From: Caenorhabditis elegans
Lineage: Eukaryota; Nematoda; Chromadorea; Rhabditida; Rhabditidae
Length of the DNA stretch: 64,000 nt
Reading direction: 5' to 3'
Assembly: GCF_000002985.6 (NCBI RefSeq)
Contig: NC_003281.10
Coordinates: 1,550,001 to 1,614,000 of the forward strand
Each line of letters begins with the position of its first letter. The first letter of the stretch is position 1. Shown in pieces: positions 33,469-46,129 of this stretch. The notes under the pieces are model-generated. The model did not search any database. It was not told the DNA's origin and was given only the letters and a program-made list of their open reading frames with translations. A program made the translations under genes and the position numbers.

Positions 33469-36400
33469 TCAGCATGGAAGTGGGTAGGTTGATGAGGAGC
33501 TCTGAAAATTGCAAAAAATCAATAATTGGTCGTGTGATTTATCGATTTTTGAAAAAAAAATCAGAAAAATCGATTTTTATTCATCGATTTTCTACTTTTT
33601 TCCAGGAAAAATCAGTGATTTATTGATTTTTTTGGGTTTTTCCAAAACTTCACCGAAAATCAATAATTAGCAAACCCGGATTTATTGATTTTCCGGATTC
33701 TTCTAAAAAAAATCGATAATTCGCGCGAATCTATCGATTTTCCGAGGTTTTACTGAAAAATCGATAAATCGCCACGGAGAATTTATCGATTTTTTAAAGA
33801 TTTATGGAAAAATCAATAATTGATCACTTGTATTTATCGATTTTCGCCAAAATACTTAAGAAAGACATTAAATCGGCAAGTTTTTACTGAAAAATTGATA
33901 ATTTGCCACGTTTTTACTGAAAAATCGATAATTTGCCACGTTTTTTATTGATTTTTCAAGTTTTCAATGAAAAACCGATAATTCGTCACGTTTATAATTG
34001 ATTTTCCAGGTTTATTCAATAAAAATCAATAATGTTCCACATAATTTATCGATTTTCACAAAATTTAAGAAATACATTAAATCGGCAAGTTTTTACTGAA
34101 AAATCAATAATTCTCCACGTTTTTTTAATTGATTTTTCATGTTTTACAGAAAAGTCGATACTTTTTTTTCATTTTGTAGAAAAATCAATAATTTACCACG
34201 TTTATTATTGATTTTCCAGGTTTATTTTAAAAATCGATGACCTTTTTTTTGTGAAAACCGCAAAAATACGGAAAATATCGATTTTTCAGTAAAAACTTGG
34301 AAAATCAATAATAAACGTGACGAATTATCGATTTTTCTACGAAATTCAATAAAAAATCAATAAACCATTTGCCGATTTACTGTTCTTTCAAATATTATGT
34401 GAAAATCGATAATTTACGTGGAAAATAATCGATTTTTTAAAAATTCTTTAAAATCGATAAATTCTCCATGGCGAATTATTGAATTTTTTTGAAAAATCCG
34501 GGAAATCAATAAATACGGTTCGCTGATTATTGATTTTTGGTAAAATTTCGGAAAAACCTAAAAAAAATCGATAAAGCACTCGACGAATTATCGATTTTTT
34601 CAATCAAAAAATCGATAAAAACTCACAATAGAAACATGTTTCTGATGATGTGACGTCGTAATATTATCGCACATTGTAACCGACGAGTCCGATGACTCCG
34701 CGCTGGCTCCGCCCCTTTCTTGGCCGCGCGGCGTCGAGCGCCGCCACGGAAGCTGACAACGATTCTCCAGACGACCGGGCACAATATCCTGCTCGAGCCA
34801 ATCAACAATACGGCACGGCCACCACGAATACAGTATACTTTTTCGCCGTTCCATGCACATGTCTACCTCACAGTACGCGTGGTACATTCTGCAAAAAGCA
34901 AATTGTTTTGTTGAAAATATTGATTTTTCCGAAATTTGAGTAAAAAATTTGAATTCCTCTTCAAATTCTACACAGAAAAACGTTTTTCCGGGAGGTTCTA
35001 GCTCAATTTCGAAAGTTTTTGAATTTCCTCGGGGTACTGTAGCTTCGAAAGTACGCAAACACTGAAAATTTGTGAAATACGTGACTAAGGGTTGAAACTC
35101 TGGGAGAAAGGCTGAAAAGTGACGGGAAAATTGAATTTGACAAGGAAAACAGCAGAAAATTTGAAAAAAGTCGATTTTTTGCTTGGAAAATTCGCAATTT
35201 TCGAAATTTTCTGCTAGAAAACTTGATTTTCGCCACTTTTTTTCTATAAAATTCGAATTCCCCATCAAATTTCACTACTGAAACACTTTTTGCCAACATT
35301 CTAGCTCAAATTAAAAAATTTCGGGGTTACTGTAGCCCCAAAAGTACGTGACGCACGCGGTGTTTGCGTACTAGACATCCTACGGTTTTTTGTCTAATCG
35401 AGTTGAAATTGGAGTTGCCGGGTAATTTTAGGACGAAGATTTCGAATTTGGTAATAAAAATTCGATCAATCTCGCAGTTTTTGTGATAATTGACCGATAA
35501 AATTGGAATTTTCAACTAAAACTCGATTTTTCTCAATTTTTCTTTTCAAAATTGTAAAGTTTGATAAAAAATTCAAATTTTCCGTCGAATTCTACTTCAG
35601 AAACCTTTATCTTCAAGATTTCAGCCCAAAAACTAAACATTTTAAATTTCCGCAGGGTACTGTACCTCGAAAAGTACGCAAACAGCGAAAATGTGCCAGC
35701 GCGCTGAAAAATGTTGTCTAGGGGTGAAAAATGACGTAGAATCCGAATTTCATAATGAAAACTCATAAAATTCCAAACAAAATTTTTTTTTCACGAAGTT
35801 TGAAAATTTTTCAAAAATTTTTTTTTTTTAATATTCAAAAACTTACCTAAAAACCATATTGCTCAACCAATATGCAATAACCACATCAATTGTATAATGA
35901 GTCCGTGATATCGTCATACATATCATCCCAATCAAACATGCCACGTGGCTCACCCATTGCAGTGGTTTTATCGATTTTGGGAGGTAATAGGCGACGGCCA
36001 AAGAGCAGGTGACCATCACAAGTGTGTGACCGGAGAAAAGTAGGTCTCCACATAGCATTTGATCTTTGCTCTGTAAAAAATACGAGAAATTAGAAAATTT
36101 TCGTGAAAAAATGAAAAAAAAACCCGATTTTTAGTTTTCAAACCAATTTTTCAAAATTTTAACCTAAAAATTTGAATTCCCCGCCGTGAATTACCCCCAG
36201 GCCATAATTTTTATTCAAAATTGGCGTAATTCCGTAAAATCCGGTGCCGGGTACGCAAACACCGCGGGCGTCACGTACTTTCGGCGCTACAGTAACTCCG
36301 AAAATTTTAAATTTGAGCTAGAAGGTCGGAAAAAAGTGTTTCCGGGGTAAAATTTATTGGGAAATTCAAATTTTGCAATGAAAATACGGAAAACACTAAA

Positions 36401-39400
36401 ATTTCTTGCAAAATTTCAAGTTTTTCGATTTTTTCACACTTCTCCCCATGAATCATCGAATTGATCATGTTTTTGATACACAATTTGAACTCGCCACTCT
36501 AAAATTGCTCAAGAACTTCAATTTCGGCAAATTTGGGCGCAATTCCGTGAAATTTGGTGTTAGGTACGCAAACACCACGGGACCACGTACTTTTGGCGCT
36601 ACAGTAACCCCGAAATTTTTAAATTTGAGCTATGGGGCCCGGATAAAACGTATCTAGAGGTGAAATTTGATGTGGAATTCAAAATTTTAAGAAACATTTT
36701 TCGAAAATTACGTTTTCATGTAGAAATTTCAGTTTGCTAAAAATTTTCTCTTTGAAAAATGATCAAACGTCCGAAAAATTACTTTATCTGCATTACCAAA
36801 AAATTTCATTATTAAATTCGGATTCTACGTCATTTTTCACCCCTAAACAACATTTTTCAGCGCACTGGCACTAATTTGGTGTTTGCGTACTTTTCGAGGT
36901 ACAGTACCCCGGCGGAAATTTGAAAATTTTTAGATTTCAAGCTAGAAGCTCGAGAAAAAGCGTTCGTTGGTGTAAAATTGTAAGAGAAATTCAAATTTAA
37001 TATTAAAATTTTCGGCTTAGTGGAGAATATTTCAAAAAAATAAATTTTCACACAAAAATTGAAATATTTGGGGTTTTTTGTAGGATTATCACAAAAACTG
37101 AAAGGCTGATGAAATTTTTAATACCAAATTCGAATTCGTCGTCCTAAAATTACCCGGAAACTCAAATTTCAGCTCGATTAGACAAAAAATCGTAAGATCT
37201 GGTGTCTGGGACGCAAAGACCGCGGGCGTCGCGTACTTTTGGGGCTACAGTAACCCCGAAAATTTAAAAATGAGCTAGAAGGTTGGAAAAAAGTGTTTCA
37301 GGTGTAAAATTTGATGGGGAAATCGAATTTTCAAATGAAAATTGTCGAAAATCAAGTTTTCTAGCAGAACATTTCGAGGTTTCGAATTTTTTCAAAAAAT
37401 TCGTTTTTTTTTCAATTTTTCTGCCGTTTCCTTGTCAAATTTGATTTTCCCGTCACTGTTTAGCCTTTCTCCCAAAGTTTCAACCCTTCAACCCGTATTT
37501 CACAAATTTTCCGGTGTTTGCGTACTTTCCAAGCTACAGTACCTCGCGGAAATTCAAAAATTTTCAAAATTGAGCTAGAACCTCCTGGAAAAACGTTTTT
37601 CGGGGAGGAATTGAACGGAGAATTCGAATTTTGCAGTGAAAAAATGAAAAATTAATACAAAAACTGAAAAAAAAATTCTGGACAATTTTCAAAAAAAAAC
37701 ATTTTTTTTGCGAAAATTTTTTTTGGCCGTCAGTTTTGGCCCAAATTTTCTCAATTTTTTGGTAATCTAGCTCATTTTCAACGTACTATTTTTTCAAACT
37801 CAAATTACCTGAAACCCGATCCTAATCGTCTGCTCAAAGAGCCTCCCAAAGAAAACACCAGCTTCTGACTCCACTTGATCCCGGCATCTCCCCTGATTAT
37901 CCGTGTACCCCGAGGGTAATTGTGTCGCTGCAAGTGTCACAGACCGCATTGCATATAAGGTTCCCGCACAGAAAACGACTCGTTTTAAAATTGTGCCACG
38001 GTGCTGATGGATGACGAGCAGTGCGCCGAGCATCACGATGCATAGCGCTACACAAAAGTCTCCTGGAAATTGGATTATTTGAAAAGCCGATAAAATTCTC
38101 TACAAAATACATTTAAAACTGGAATTGTAGCTCAAAAATGAGCCAAATTAGAAGGTTATGAAAAAAAACAATTTTTTAATATTTTTTTTTCACAAAAAAC
38201 CAATTTTTAACCAAATTTTACGAATTTCCAGTTGAAATAATTTTTATTATCTTTAGGTTCAATTTTTTTTAACAGAAAAATTATCTATAGCTTTTTTAGT
38301 AGAAAATGAGCGAAGTTACAAGTTTTTGAAATAATTACAAAAAAAAATGACGTCGATATTTTTTTATTTTATGGTTTTTTTTTATTTTTGGTTATTTTTG
38401 TGAAATTACTTTTCCTATATTTTTTATTCAACAATATTCTTTAAGAAAAAATATTTTTCTACAAAATAAATAAAATTTCAACTTTGTACGTTAAAAATGA
38501 ACAAAATTGTTGGGTTTTGAATTTTTATGAAAAATTTTTTTTCAAAAAAAAAATTAAGCATTTTCAAAACCGTATAACTTTGTTCATTTTAGAGCTAGGT
38601 AGGTCATTTTTATGCCGAAAAATTTGAGAATAGTTATAAATTTAGAAAATTTGCTAATACACATTATCTTAATTTTGGAAAACTCGAAAAATAACAAAAA
38701 TTTCAAGAAAAGTTTTTTTTTCAATATTTGAAATTTTTCAAAACCGTATAACTTTTTGTATATTTGAGCTAGTTAGCTTATGTTTAAGCTAAAAATAGGA
38801 AGTTAATTTAAAATTTGAAACATTTGCTAGCACACCATCTCAATGTAGAAAAATGCGAAAAAAAAACCTAAAAATTCAAACAAATCCAAGAAAAAACGAA
38901 ACTTTTCAAATTATTATAGCTTTCTTCATTTTCAACATAGCAAACTCATACTTAAGCCAAAATGCTCCAAAATATTGTAATTTTTAAAAAATGAATGAAA
39001 ACACACAGAATTCTTACCAAAAATTGCCAAAACTCTAAATTTTCTTTAAAAATTTTCAAAACCGACTAACTTTCTTCATAGTCAAGCGACAGCTCTAAAT
39101 TTTATTTCAAAATGCTTCAATTTTTTTTTAAATTTTTTAAAAACCAACTCACCTAAACTAGAAGCCCACCGTTGCTCCGAAACCAGGCTAAACACAATAT
39201 CCGGCAGCGATTCTCGTGGCACATAGTCATGAGTATACGCCAAAACTGCCCAATTCGACATTCCGGCAATAAAAAGGAAAAAGAATAAAAATATACATTT
39301 TGCCCATTCTGAACCATTTGATATTCCATTTTTCGTTCCATTTTGTTCATCATCTGGAGAGGCTCCACGAGCACTTATTACTGTCTTGCTCACGGAGCCC

Positions 39401-39402
39401 AT
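33469..39402 (-). CDS. sms-3: Sphingomyelin synthase (phosphatidylcholine:ceramide cholinephosphotransferase)
   Basis: Minus-strand exons: 39153-39444 (ATG at 39402), 37809-38062, 35847-36070, 34627-34888 and 33469-33501 (TGA), giving 340 residues from this ATG. Membrane segments are visible from FLFFFLFIAGMSNWAVLAY onward. The SMS core is intact: CGDLLFSGHT and, one helix later, RTHYTIDVVIAYW. These supply the two His and one Asp of the family's catalytic triad on the lumenal face. The enzyme moves phosphocholine from phosphatidylcholine to ceramide, releasing diacylglycerol. The last exon is inferred: a strong donor ATT|GTGAGT at 34626, acceptor ATTTTCAG, nine-plus codons, stop, then AATAAA 20 bp on (33442-33447). 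If the donor is skipped, the frame ends 30 bp later. The 39444 acceptor could be an SL1 site for this short form. I recall C. elegans sms-3 (Y22D7AL.8) at about this size. Confidence 0.92.
33540..34610. repeat. ATCGAT/TTATTGATTTT degenerate tandem repeats
   Basis: Many imperfect units of AAAAATCGATAATTTGCCAC and TTATTGATTTTCCAGGTTT occur in alternating orientation inside the terminal intron of sms-3. No exon was recognised apart from the predicted last exon at 33469-33501. Confidence 0.7.
35211..37367. repeat. Long nested inverted repeat around sms-3 exon 35847-36070
   Basis: Reverse-complement matches are nested in order. CTGCTAGAAAACTTGATTTT at 35211-35230 pairs with 37348-37367. GGGGTGAAAAATGACGTAGA at 35721-35740 pairs with 36824-36843. 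Related imperfect pairing extends out to about 34980 and 37640. The arms consist of family B repeats in opposite orientation, and the loop contains the exon with the SGHT and HYTID motifs plus further family B copies (36190-36660). Confidence 0.85.
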
Positions 39403-40110
39403 GCTTCTTCGTTGCTCTTCGTCTCCGCAGTACGAGTCGTCTGTCTGAAATTATTAAATTGGAATGTTAATAGTAAAAATAAGGTTTTCGTTGAAAAATT
39501 TTAGCTCAAAAATTAACTAGTTTGAAATTTTGAAAATTTTTGTTTAAAAATTTTTCGTGAAAATTTTCAAAACTGATTTTTTTCAAATTTTTTGATAATT
39601 ACCGATCAAATTTTTATTTTTCAGCAAGAAAAAATATTTTTCTATTCAATAAAGTTAAAGTTGCACAGATAACTTTCAAAATAGCAATGTTATGATAATT
39701 TGAAATTTTGAACATTTTTATTTAAAATTTTTTTCTTGAAAATTTTCAAAACTGATTTTTTTTTCTAATTTTTTGATAATTCTAGAACAAATTCTAATTT
39801 TTTCAATAAGAAAACATATTTTTCTATTAAAAACATGCAAAATCACGCTGATAGCTTCTATACTAGCATAGTTATGATAATTTTAAAATTTAAAATTTTT
39901 CGAAAAAAATTATCTTCAAAATTTTCAAAACTGATTTTTAAAAATTTGTTCCGGTAATTAAACGACTGAATTTTTGTTATTCTGCAAGAACAAATATTTT
40001 TCTATTTAATAAATGTTAAATCACGTTAATAACTTTTAAAATAGCTAAGTTATAATAGTTTAAAATTTAAAATTTTTAGAAAAAAGTTTTTTTTTTCAAT
40101 TTTTTTCTTT
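38140..40110. repeat. Degenerate AAACCGTATAACTTTGTTCA-type repeats
   Basis: Imperfect units of about 165 bp around TTTTCAAAACCGTATAACTT lie in the first sms-3 intron (near 38575, 38745, 38910, 39055). Related units with TTTTCAAAACTGATTTTT lie upstream of the exon (near 39560, 39745, 39925). Confidence 0.6.
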
Positions 40111-40699
40111 TTTTTAACTCAATTTTTCACTTTTTATCCCAAATTTTCAGACAAAACGCTCAACTAAGTTTTTGAAGCTCTTAAATTTTCCTACAAATTG
40201 GCGCAAAAAATAGATCAATCACACAAAAATGAGCAAAGTTATGCTCCACGAACCTCAGGTGAGTACTCAAAATTTTTTGGCACAATTTCACGAAATTCCA
40301 CCGTTTTCACCATATGCAGAGGGGTCCCCGATCCTTCAAATTTGAGTATAAAAAGTTTTTGAAAAGCACGGAGTACGGTAGATACGTAGAAGACAAGAAA
40401 ATGAAAAAATGAATAAATTTCAAAAAAAAAAAAACATTGGGAAGTTTTAAGAGGGGATTCGTTTTTTTGTATCTATAGTTTCCGTATTTTATGTTTCTAC
40501 GGGGGCTCTTAGAGCAACAAAAAATCAAAAAAAAGAGCATTAAAATGCTCAAATGATCATTATAAAATCGAAAAACTAAAATTTCAAAAATTCAAAAAAA
40601 AAAATTTTTAGGGCCAAACTTTTTTTTTCAAAATTTAGTAATTTTTCTCTATAAATGTTTTATTCATTTCATTAAATGCATTTTTACACAATTTTTCAA

Positions 40700-41330
40700 A
40701 TTAACCACGTCCCTAGCGTCAATTTGACACCCATATTGCCTAGGTTCCGCATTTTTTGGGATTTTTGGGTCCCGCCACGAAAACCGCCCGGGTTACTGTA
40801 GATTTGCAGTTCTAACGGAATTTTTATTTTTCCTTGTTAGATTGAAAATTTATACCCAATATATTAAAACTTTTGACTAAAAATCTCAGAAATTGACAAA
40901 GTTACGGATTTTCGAAAAAGTAAACTTTGGGTCCCGCCACGAAAACCGCCAGGGTTACTGTAGTTTTGTGGGTTTTGGGTATTATTTTATTTTTTCTTGT
41001 TGGACTACAGATTTTCACGGATTCTAGTGAAAAAGTCGGTTGAAAAGCTCAAAAGTAGATAAAGTTACGGAATTTCGAAAACTTTCTTCCAGTTTTTTAA
41101 ATCCGATAATCCGAAAATTTTCGAAAATCCGTAACTTTGTCAATTTTTAAGATTTTTGGCCAAATTTTTTTATACGTGGTGTATAAATTTTCAATCTAAC
41201 GAGAAAAAATAAAAATTCCGTCAGAACTGCAAATCTGCAGTAACCCAGGCGGTTTTCGTGGCGGGACCCAAACATTTCAAAATTGACGGAACATAGGCAA
41301 GATGGGGGGTCAAATCAAAGCTAAAACGCA
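40700..41330. repeat. Large palindrome, family A variant
   Basis: The left arm starts CAATTTGACACCCATATTGC and contains GGGTCCCGCCACGAAAACCG and CCGGGTTACTGTAGATTTGC. The right arm repeats these inverted, ending GGCAAGATGGGGGGTCAAAT. It spans about 620 bp in the long sms-3 intron. A half copy in the right-arm orientation is at 42850-43115. Confidence 0.8.
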
Positions 41331-41689
41331 GTAAATTTGAGAAATTGTGTTAAAATATATAAATTATCATTTAAAAAAAATTGAGAAAAAAATTTGAAAA
41401 ATTTGAAAAAAAAAATTTGGTCCAAAAAAAAATTTCTTTTAATTTTTCAAAAATTTCAAAACTTTAAATTTCTTAAAACTTCCAGAATACTCAATACTTT
41501 TTAAATAAAATTTTTTTATTTATCAAAAAATCAAGTCGAACTATTTTTTTCAACTTTACTCCCTTAAAAATTCCCAAAAACCTCCAGAAATTCGAATACT
41601 CCATTAAAAATTAAAAATGTCTCAAATTTTTCAAATTTTCACATCAAAAATTCATTAAAACACCCCGAAATACCCGAAATTCCACAAAA

Positions 41690-41945
41690 ACCCGACGAGA
41701 GAGTACCCAGAAATGAGAGATTTAGAGAAAAAGTAGGGGGGCGGAAAAAGTGAAAAGTGGTCGGTGAGAAACGGCCCTAAAAATTGGCCCTTTCGACCCG
41801 TTAGAGACACTCTCCGGAAGAAACTGAACGACTATATATACGAGAGAGAGAGAGAAAGAGAGAGTATAGGGAAATGAGAGAGTGCAGAGATAGAGAGAGA
41901 CGCAGACACTCGAACACACCACGAAGGGACCACATTACACTTTTA
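41690..41945 (-). promoter_or_regulatory. Candidate internal promoter for the short sms-3 form
   Basis: A non-repeat island with a GA-rich run on plus (CT-rich on the gene strand), GAGAGAGAGAGAAAGAGAGA, a TATATATA at 41834-41841 and CGGCCCTAAAAATTGGCCC. It lies 2.3 kb upstream of the exon holding the short-form ATG. CT-rich tracts near start sites are common in nematode promoters; the assignment is inference. Confidence 0.4.
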
Positions 41946-42044
41946 CATTTAAATATGGTGTGGGGTTAAGCATTTTTAATGACGTGTGGAAATTGATTAA
42001 TTTGTTAAATTTTAGATTTTTCAAGTTTCAAACTTTAATTTGAC

Positions 42045-42850
42045 CCTAAATTTGATTAGGCTCCGCCCCTTTATATTAGGCTCCGCCCCTTTTATTATAC
42101 AGTCATAAAATTCTCTTGGTTTTTTCCGCCTTTGTTATCAAAAAATGGTGTTAGAGGTGAGAAATTACATAGAAAAACATAAGATTTAAAATTTGACAAT
42201 AACCTATGTCAGGCTCCGCCCCTCCATTAGGCTCCGCCCCTTTATTGGCTCTAGTCACGGAATTTTTGTAACAAAAATGGTGCTAGATGTGAAAAATTTT
42301 GTGGAAAATGTAAAACAATATAAATTTTAAAATTTGCCAAAAATTCGCAAGCTTAAGTTTGGCCATACTTTAAATTAGGCTCCGCCCCTTTGTTGGCTCC
42401 AGTTACGAAATTTTTGTATTTTTCGGATTTTTTGCAGCGAAAATGGTGTTAGAGGTGAAAAAATTACATAGAAAAACATAAGATTATTTAAAATTTGACA
42501 ATAACCTATGTCAGGCTCCGCCCCTTCATTAGGCTCCGTCCCTTTATTGGCTCTAGTCACGGATTTTTTGTAACAAAAATGGTGATAGATGTGAAAAATT
42601 TTGTGGAAAATGTAAAACAATATAAATTTTCAAAATTTGCCAAAAATTCATAAGCTTTAATTTACCAAATGAATGATTTTAGGCTCCGCCCCTTTATTGG
42701 CCATAAAATTTTAAAGCCATAAAATTCGGAATTTTTCTATAAAACAGAACGTATGTAAGAACAGAGTAGAGAAAAGTAAAATTATTGTGTTTGATACGTT
42801 ACAAACTTTAATTTAACCCATAATTCATTTAGGCTCCGCCCCTTTATTGG
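42045..42850. repeat. TTAGGCTCCGCCCCTTTATT repeat cluster
   Basis: About ten copies of AGGCTCCGCCCCTTTATTGG occur. A block of about 298 bp (from TTAGAGGTGAGAAATTACAT near 42151) is repeated from 42449 with few changes. The block contains AAAAATGGTGCTAGATGTGA and GACAATAACCTATGTCAGGC. Confidence 0.85.
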
Positions 42851-43549
42851 CTCCAAAAAATTGGCGGTTTTCGTGGCGGGACCCAAAGTTTACTTTTTCG
42901 AAAATCCGTAACTTTGTCAATTTCAGAGATTTTTAGTCAAAAGTTTTAATATATTGGGTATAAATTTTCAATCTAACAAGGAAAATTAAAAATTCCGTCA
43001 GAACTGCAAATCTACAGTAACCCGGGTGGTTTTCGTGGCGGGACCCAAAAATCCCAAAAAATGCGGAACCTAGGAAAGATGGGCGTCAAATTAAAGCTGG
43101 GGACGAGGTAAATTTGAAAAATTGTTTGAAAATATAATGGGAGCCATAAGAAAAAAAAAGTTAAAATTAAATAAAAATAAATAACATTTTACAAAAATTT
43201 TTGGTCCAAAAATTTTTTTTTCAAAATTTTCGAAATTTAAAAAAAGTTTTTTTTCCAGGAATTCGAGGTTTAAAAAAGTTTTCTGAACGAAAATTTGCAT
43301 TTTGGAGGTTTTTAAGTTTAAAAACAAGAAAATTTCAAAAAATAACAAAAAGAGCACGTTTCGGAGCATGATTTTGTGCTTAAAAAACCGAAAATTCGCC
43401 AAAACAATCTCCATGGTAATTCGACAAAGATGGATGGGAATATGTTTTATTACGTCAGTAGAATTTGAAAAATCAAACAACCTTTTGCAATGGAGCGCGT
43501 TTGCAGAGACACTTTTTTGAAAATAATTACTTGTTTTGAAAACACCATA

Positions 43550-43870
43550 TCTCCACCATGGGTAGAGCTATTAAAAAGTTTTCAACTAACAAAATGTTAA
43601 GAATTTTAAGCACTACAAATTGTTAGTTGATAAAATTTTTCATCTTGTTTCCCCACTGAGATATACACGTTTGAAACTAAGTGAAGGGTGCTAGACTCTC
43701 ACCCAGCTTTAAAGGCGCATAACTTTGCTGGAAATAGAGATATCAAAAAGTTGCTAACTAACAAAATGTGTAAAATTTTAAGCACTACAGATTGTTAGTA
43801 ACAAATTTTTTGAAAACTATTTTCTGAACTGAGATATATGTGTTTGAATTTTTCACTGGAAATTAGAAAA
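43550..43870. repeat. Tandem pair, TTTTAAGCACTACAAATTGT unit
   Basis: Two diverged units of about 185 bp share AACTAACAAAATGT, TTTTAAGCACTACA and CTGAGATATA. They lie in the long sms-3 intron; nothing else is visible from 43870 to 44600 except AT-rich DNA. Confidence 0.6.
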
Positions 43871-44599
43871 AAAAAGTTGCTAACTCCTCAATTTTCAAAG
43901 CTTTTCCCACATAAGCTCAAAGTTTAGACCAAAAATTCAAAAATCTTTCTGTTTTTTCGGAATTGTTAAAAAGCGCCCATGCGCTGCTCAAAATTCCGTG
44001 CAAAATGCTCAAAATTCTGACGTTTTTTGTTTGGTAATTCAGCTTTCTTCTTTTTGTTTGGTCAAGATGGGTACCCTTTTTTGCAGAAATATGGAAAAAA
44101 TAATTTTAAAAATAGATGATAATTTGATTAAATTTAAATTAGAGCAGAGGTATCAAATAAATTATTATAGTTACATAATTTTCCAAAAAAAAATTAAAAT
44201 TATAATTATTAGTTCTAATTCCAACTTTGGCCACAAATTGCCAACAAGAAAATTATAGCCTTTAAATTTTACTATTAAGTACATTTTATTTCAAATCTCT
44301 ACGACAATTTTTAGCCAAGTTATGAAATTTTGAAATTTGAAAAATTTTGCAAAAAAAAAACTTTTGAAATTTTTTTTTAATTGATTTTTTTAAATTCTAA
44401 TTTCACATTGGCCTGAAAACATGTAAATTTTATTTTAGAAAATATATTTTACTGTAGAATGTGTTTTATTTTAAGCTTCTACAGCAACTTTGAGCCAAGT
44501 TATAAAAGTTGGAAATTTGCAAAAAAAAAAATTTCGAAAAAAAATTTTCGAAAATTTTTTTTTTCGAAAAATTCCAAAAAAACCTTTTTTTTTCAAAAT

Positions 44600-45990
44600 T
44601 TGACACCACACATAAATATACTTTTTTTGAACAGTTTTCCACAAAAAACCCCTCACAAAAAAGGAGAATGGAGCACTTGGAAAGGGAAGAGCACACGCAA
44701 ATAAATCAAATGGGTCACTGAGCACACTTTTCAATGGGAATCGTGTATGGATGTGTTTGATGTTCAAATGCATATATGTACGTAAATTGTAAATTTATAA
44801 ATAACATTCTAGTTAGGGGGAAAAATTGAAAAAATTAAAAAAAAAATAAAAAATTTGAAAAATTTTTTTTTTTTTGGAATTTATTTTTTATTTTTATCAC
44901 TAATATAATAAAATAAAGAATCTGAATTTGCTATTTTCATCAATAAAAAATGATTTAAAGCATAGATTTCCCAAAAAAATATCTGGAAAAAATCTAGAAG
45001 AATCTAGAAAAATCGGCTTCTAGGCATAATCGGCTTTCTGGATTTTTTTGTGGCTTTTGAGCGCTGTGAATAGCTGAAATGAGCTAAAAAATGTACATTG
45101 TAGTGTTAAATTGTATTAAAAAATATATAACAAACGAAAGAAAAATTTAAAAAAATCAAAAAAAAAAGTTTTTTTTTAATTAATTTTTTTGTCAAAATTT
45201 CAAACTTTCATAACTTTGCTCAAAATTGAGATAGAAAGCTCAAATTTTGCACATTTTATAGCAACAGTTATCACCTTTTGGATAATATTTGTACTTTTAA
45301 TAAAACTCTTAAAAAATGTCTTCAAAATCTAAAACAATTCCAATAAAAAACTTTTTTTTTTCAAAATTTTATTCAAATTTCAAATTGTTATAACTTGGTT
45401 TATAGTTGAGTAAAAAATCTCAAATTTACCGGACTTTATAGCAAAATTTTTTTTTTCATAAATTAAATGTTAGCAACTTTAATCGAATTTAGGAATTCTC
45501 TTCTGAAAATCCAAACATTTTTCAAAAAAAAATTTTTTTTTGAAAATTTCAAAATTTCAAACTGTCATAACTTGGCTCAAAATTGAGCTAAAACATTATA
45601 GTACACATATTTTAAAGAAAAATTTTTTGGCTTTAAGTTGTTAGTTAACACTTTTCAACGAAAATTCAAAATAAGCACTGAAAATCCAAAAGTTTCCGAA
45701 AAAATACCTGAAAACCTAGTCTTTCCGCCTCCACATATGCATAGTTTAGGTCAAAAATTTTCAAAATATTTGAACATTTTCCATTACCAAAGATCAAATT
45801 CAAAAACAATCAATTGATTTCCAAAAAAAAAAATCACAAAAAAAAACAGATTAATCTGGGCTGAACAGGAGGAAGAAGAAATTGTGTGTGTGTTTGGAGG
45901 GTGATAAAATGATAAAATGATTGAAAACAGTGTAAAGTTGTGTCATCTGGTGAGACGACCTAATGCCCCGAACATTTTGATAATCGATTT
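44600..45990. other. AT-rich intronic stretch with two sequence-complex islands
   Basis: Islands at about 44640-44790 and 45850-45985 stand out from the AT background. The second has GGGTGATAAAATGATAAAAT (two GATAAA) and GGTGAGACGACC. Between them are repeated TTTCAAACTTTCATAACTTT units. No coding exon is recognised. They could be intronic enhancers of sms-3. Confidence 0.35.
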
Positions 45991-46129
45991 GCTACAAAAA
46001 AACAAAAAATGCGACAAAATGCGACAAAACATCAAAAACTAGCCGCTTTTTTACTTTTTCACCCCATAAATTTTTTCAATGACGTCAAAAACTTTTGATA
46101 TAACGAAATTCGAATTAGTCACATTTTTA

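Noticed and set aside
34600..35268. 222-codon minus-strand frame
   Set aside because: Only its C-terminal part (34627-34888) is coding, as an sms-3 exon; the upstream part is intron with family B repeats and lies before a good splice acceptor.
41722..41922. 66-codon minus frame over the GA-rich tract
   Set aside because: Low-complexity CT-rich DNA; more likely promoter or leader than protein.
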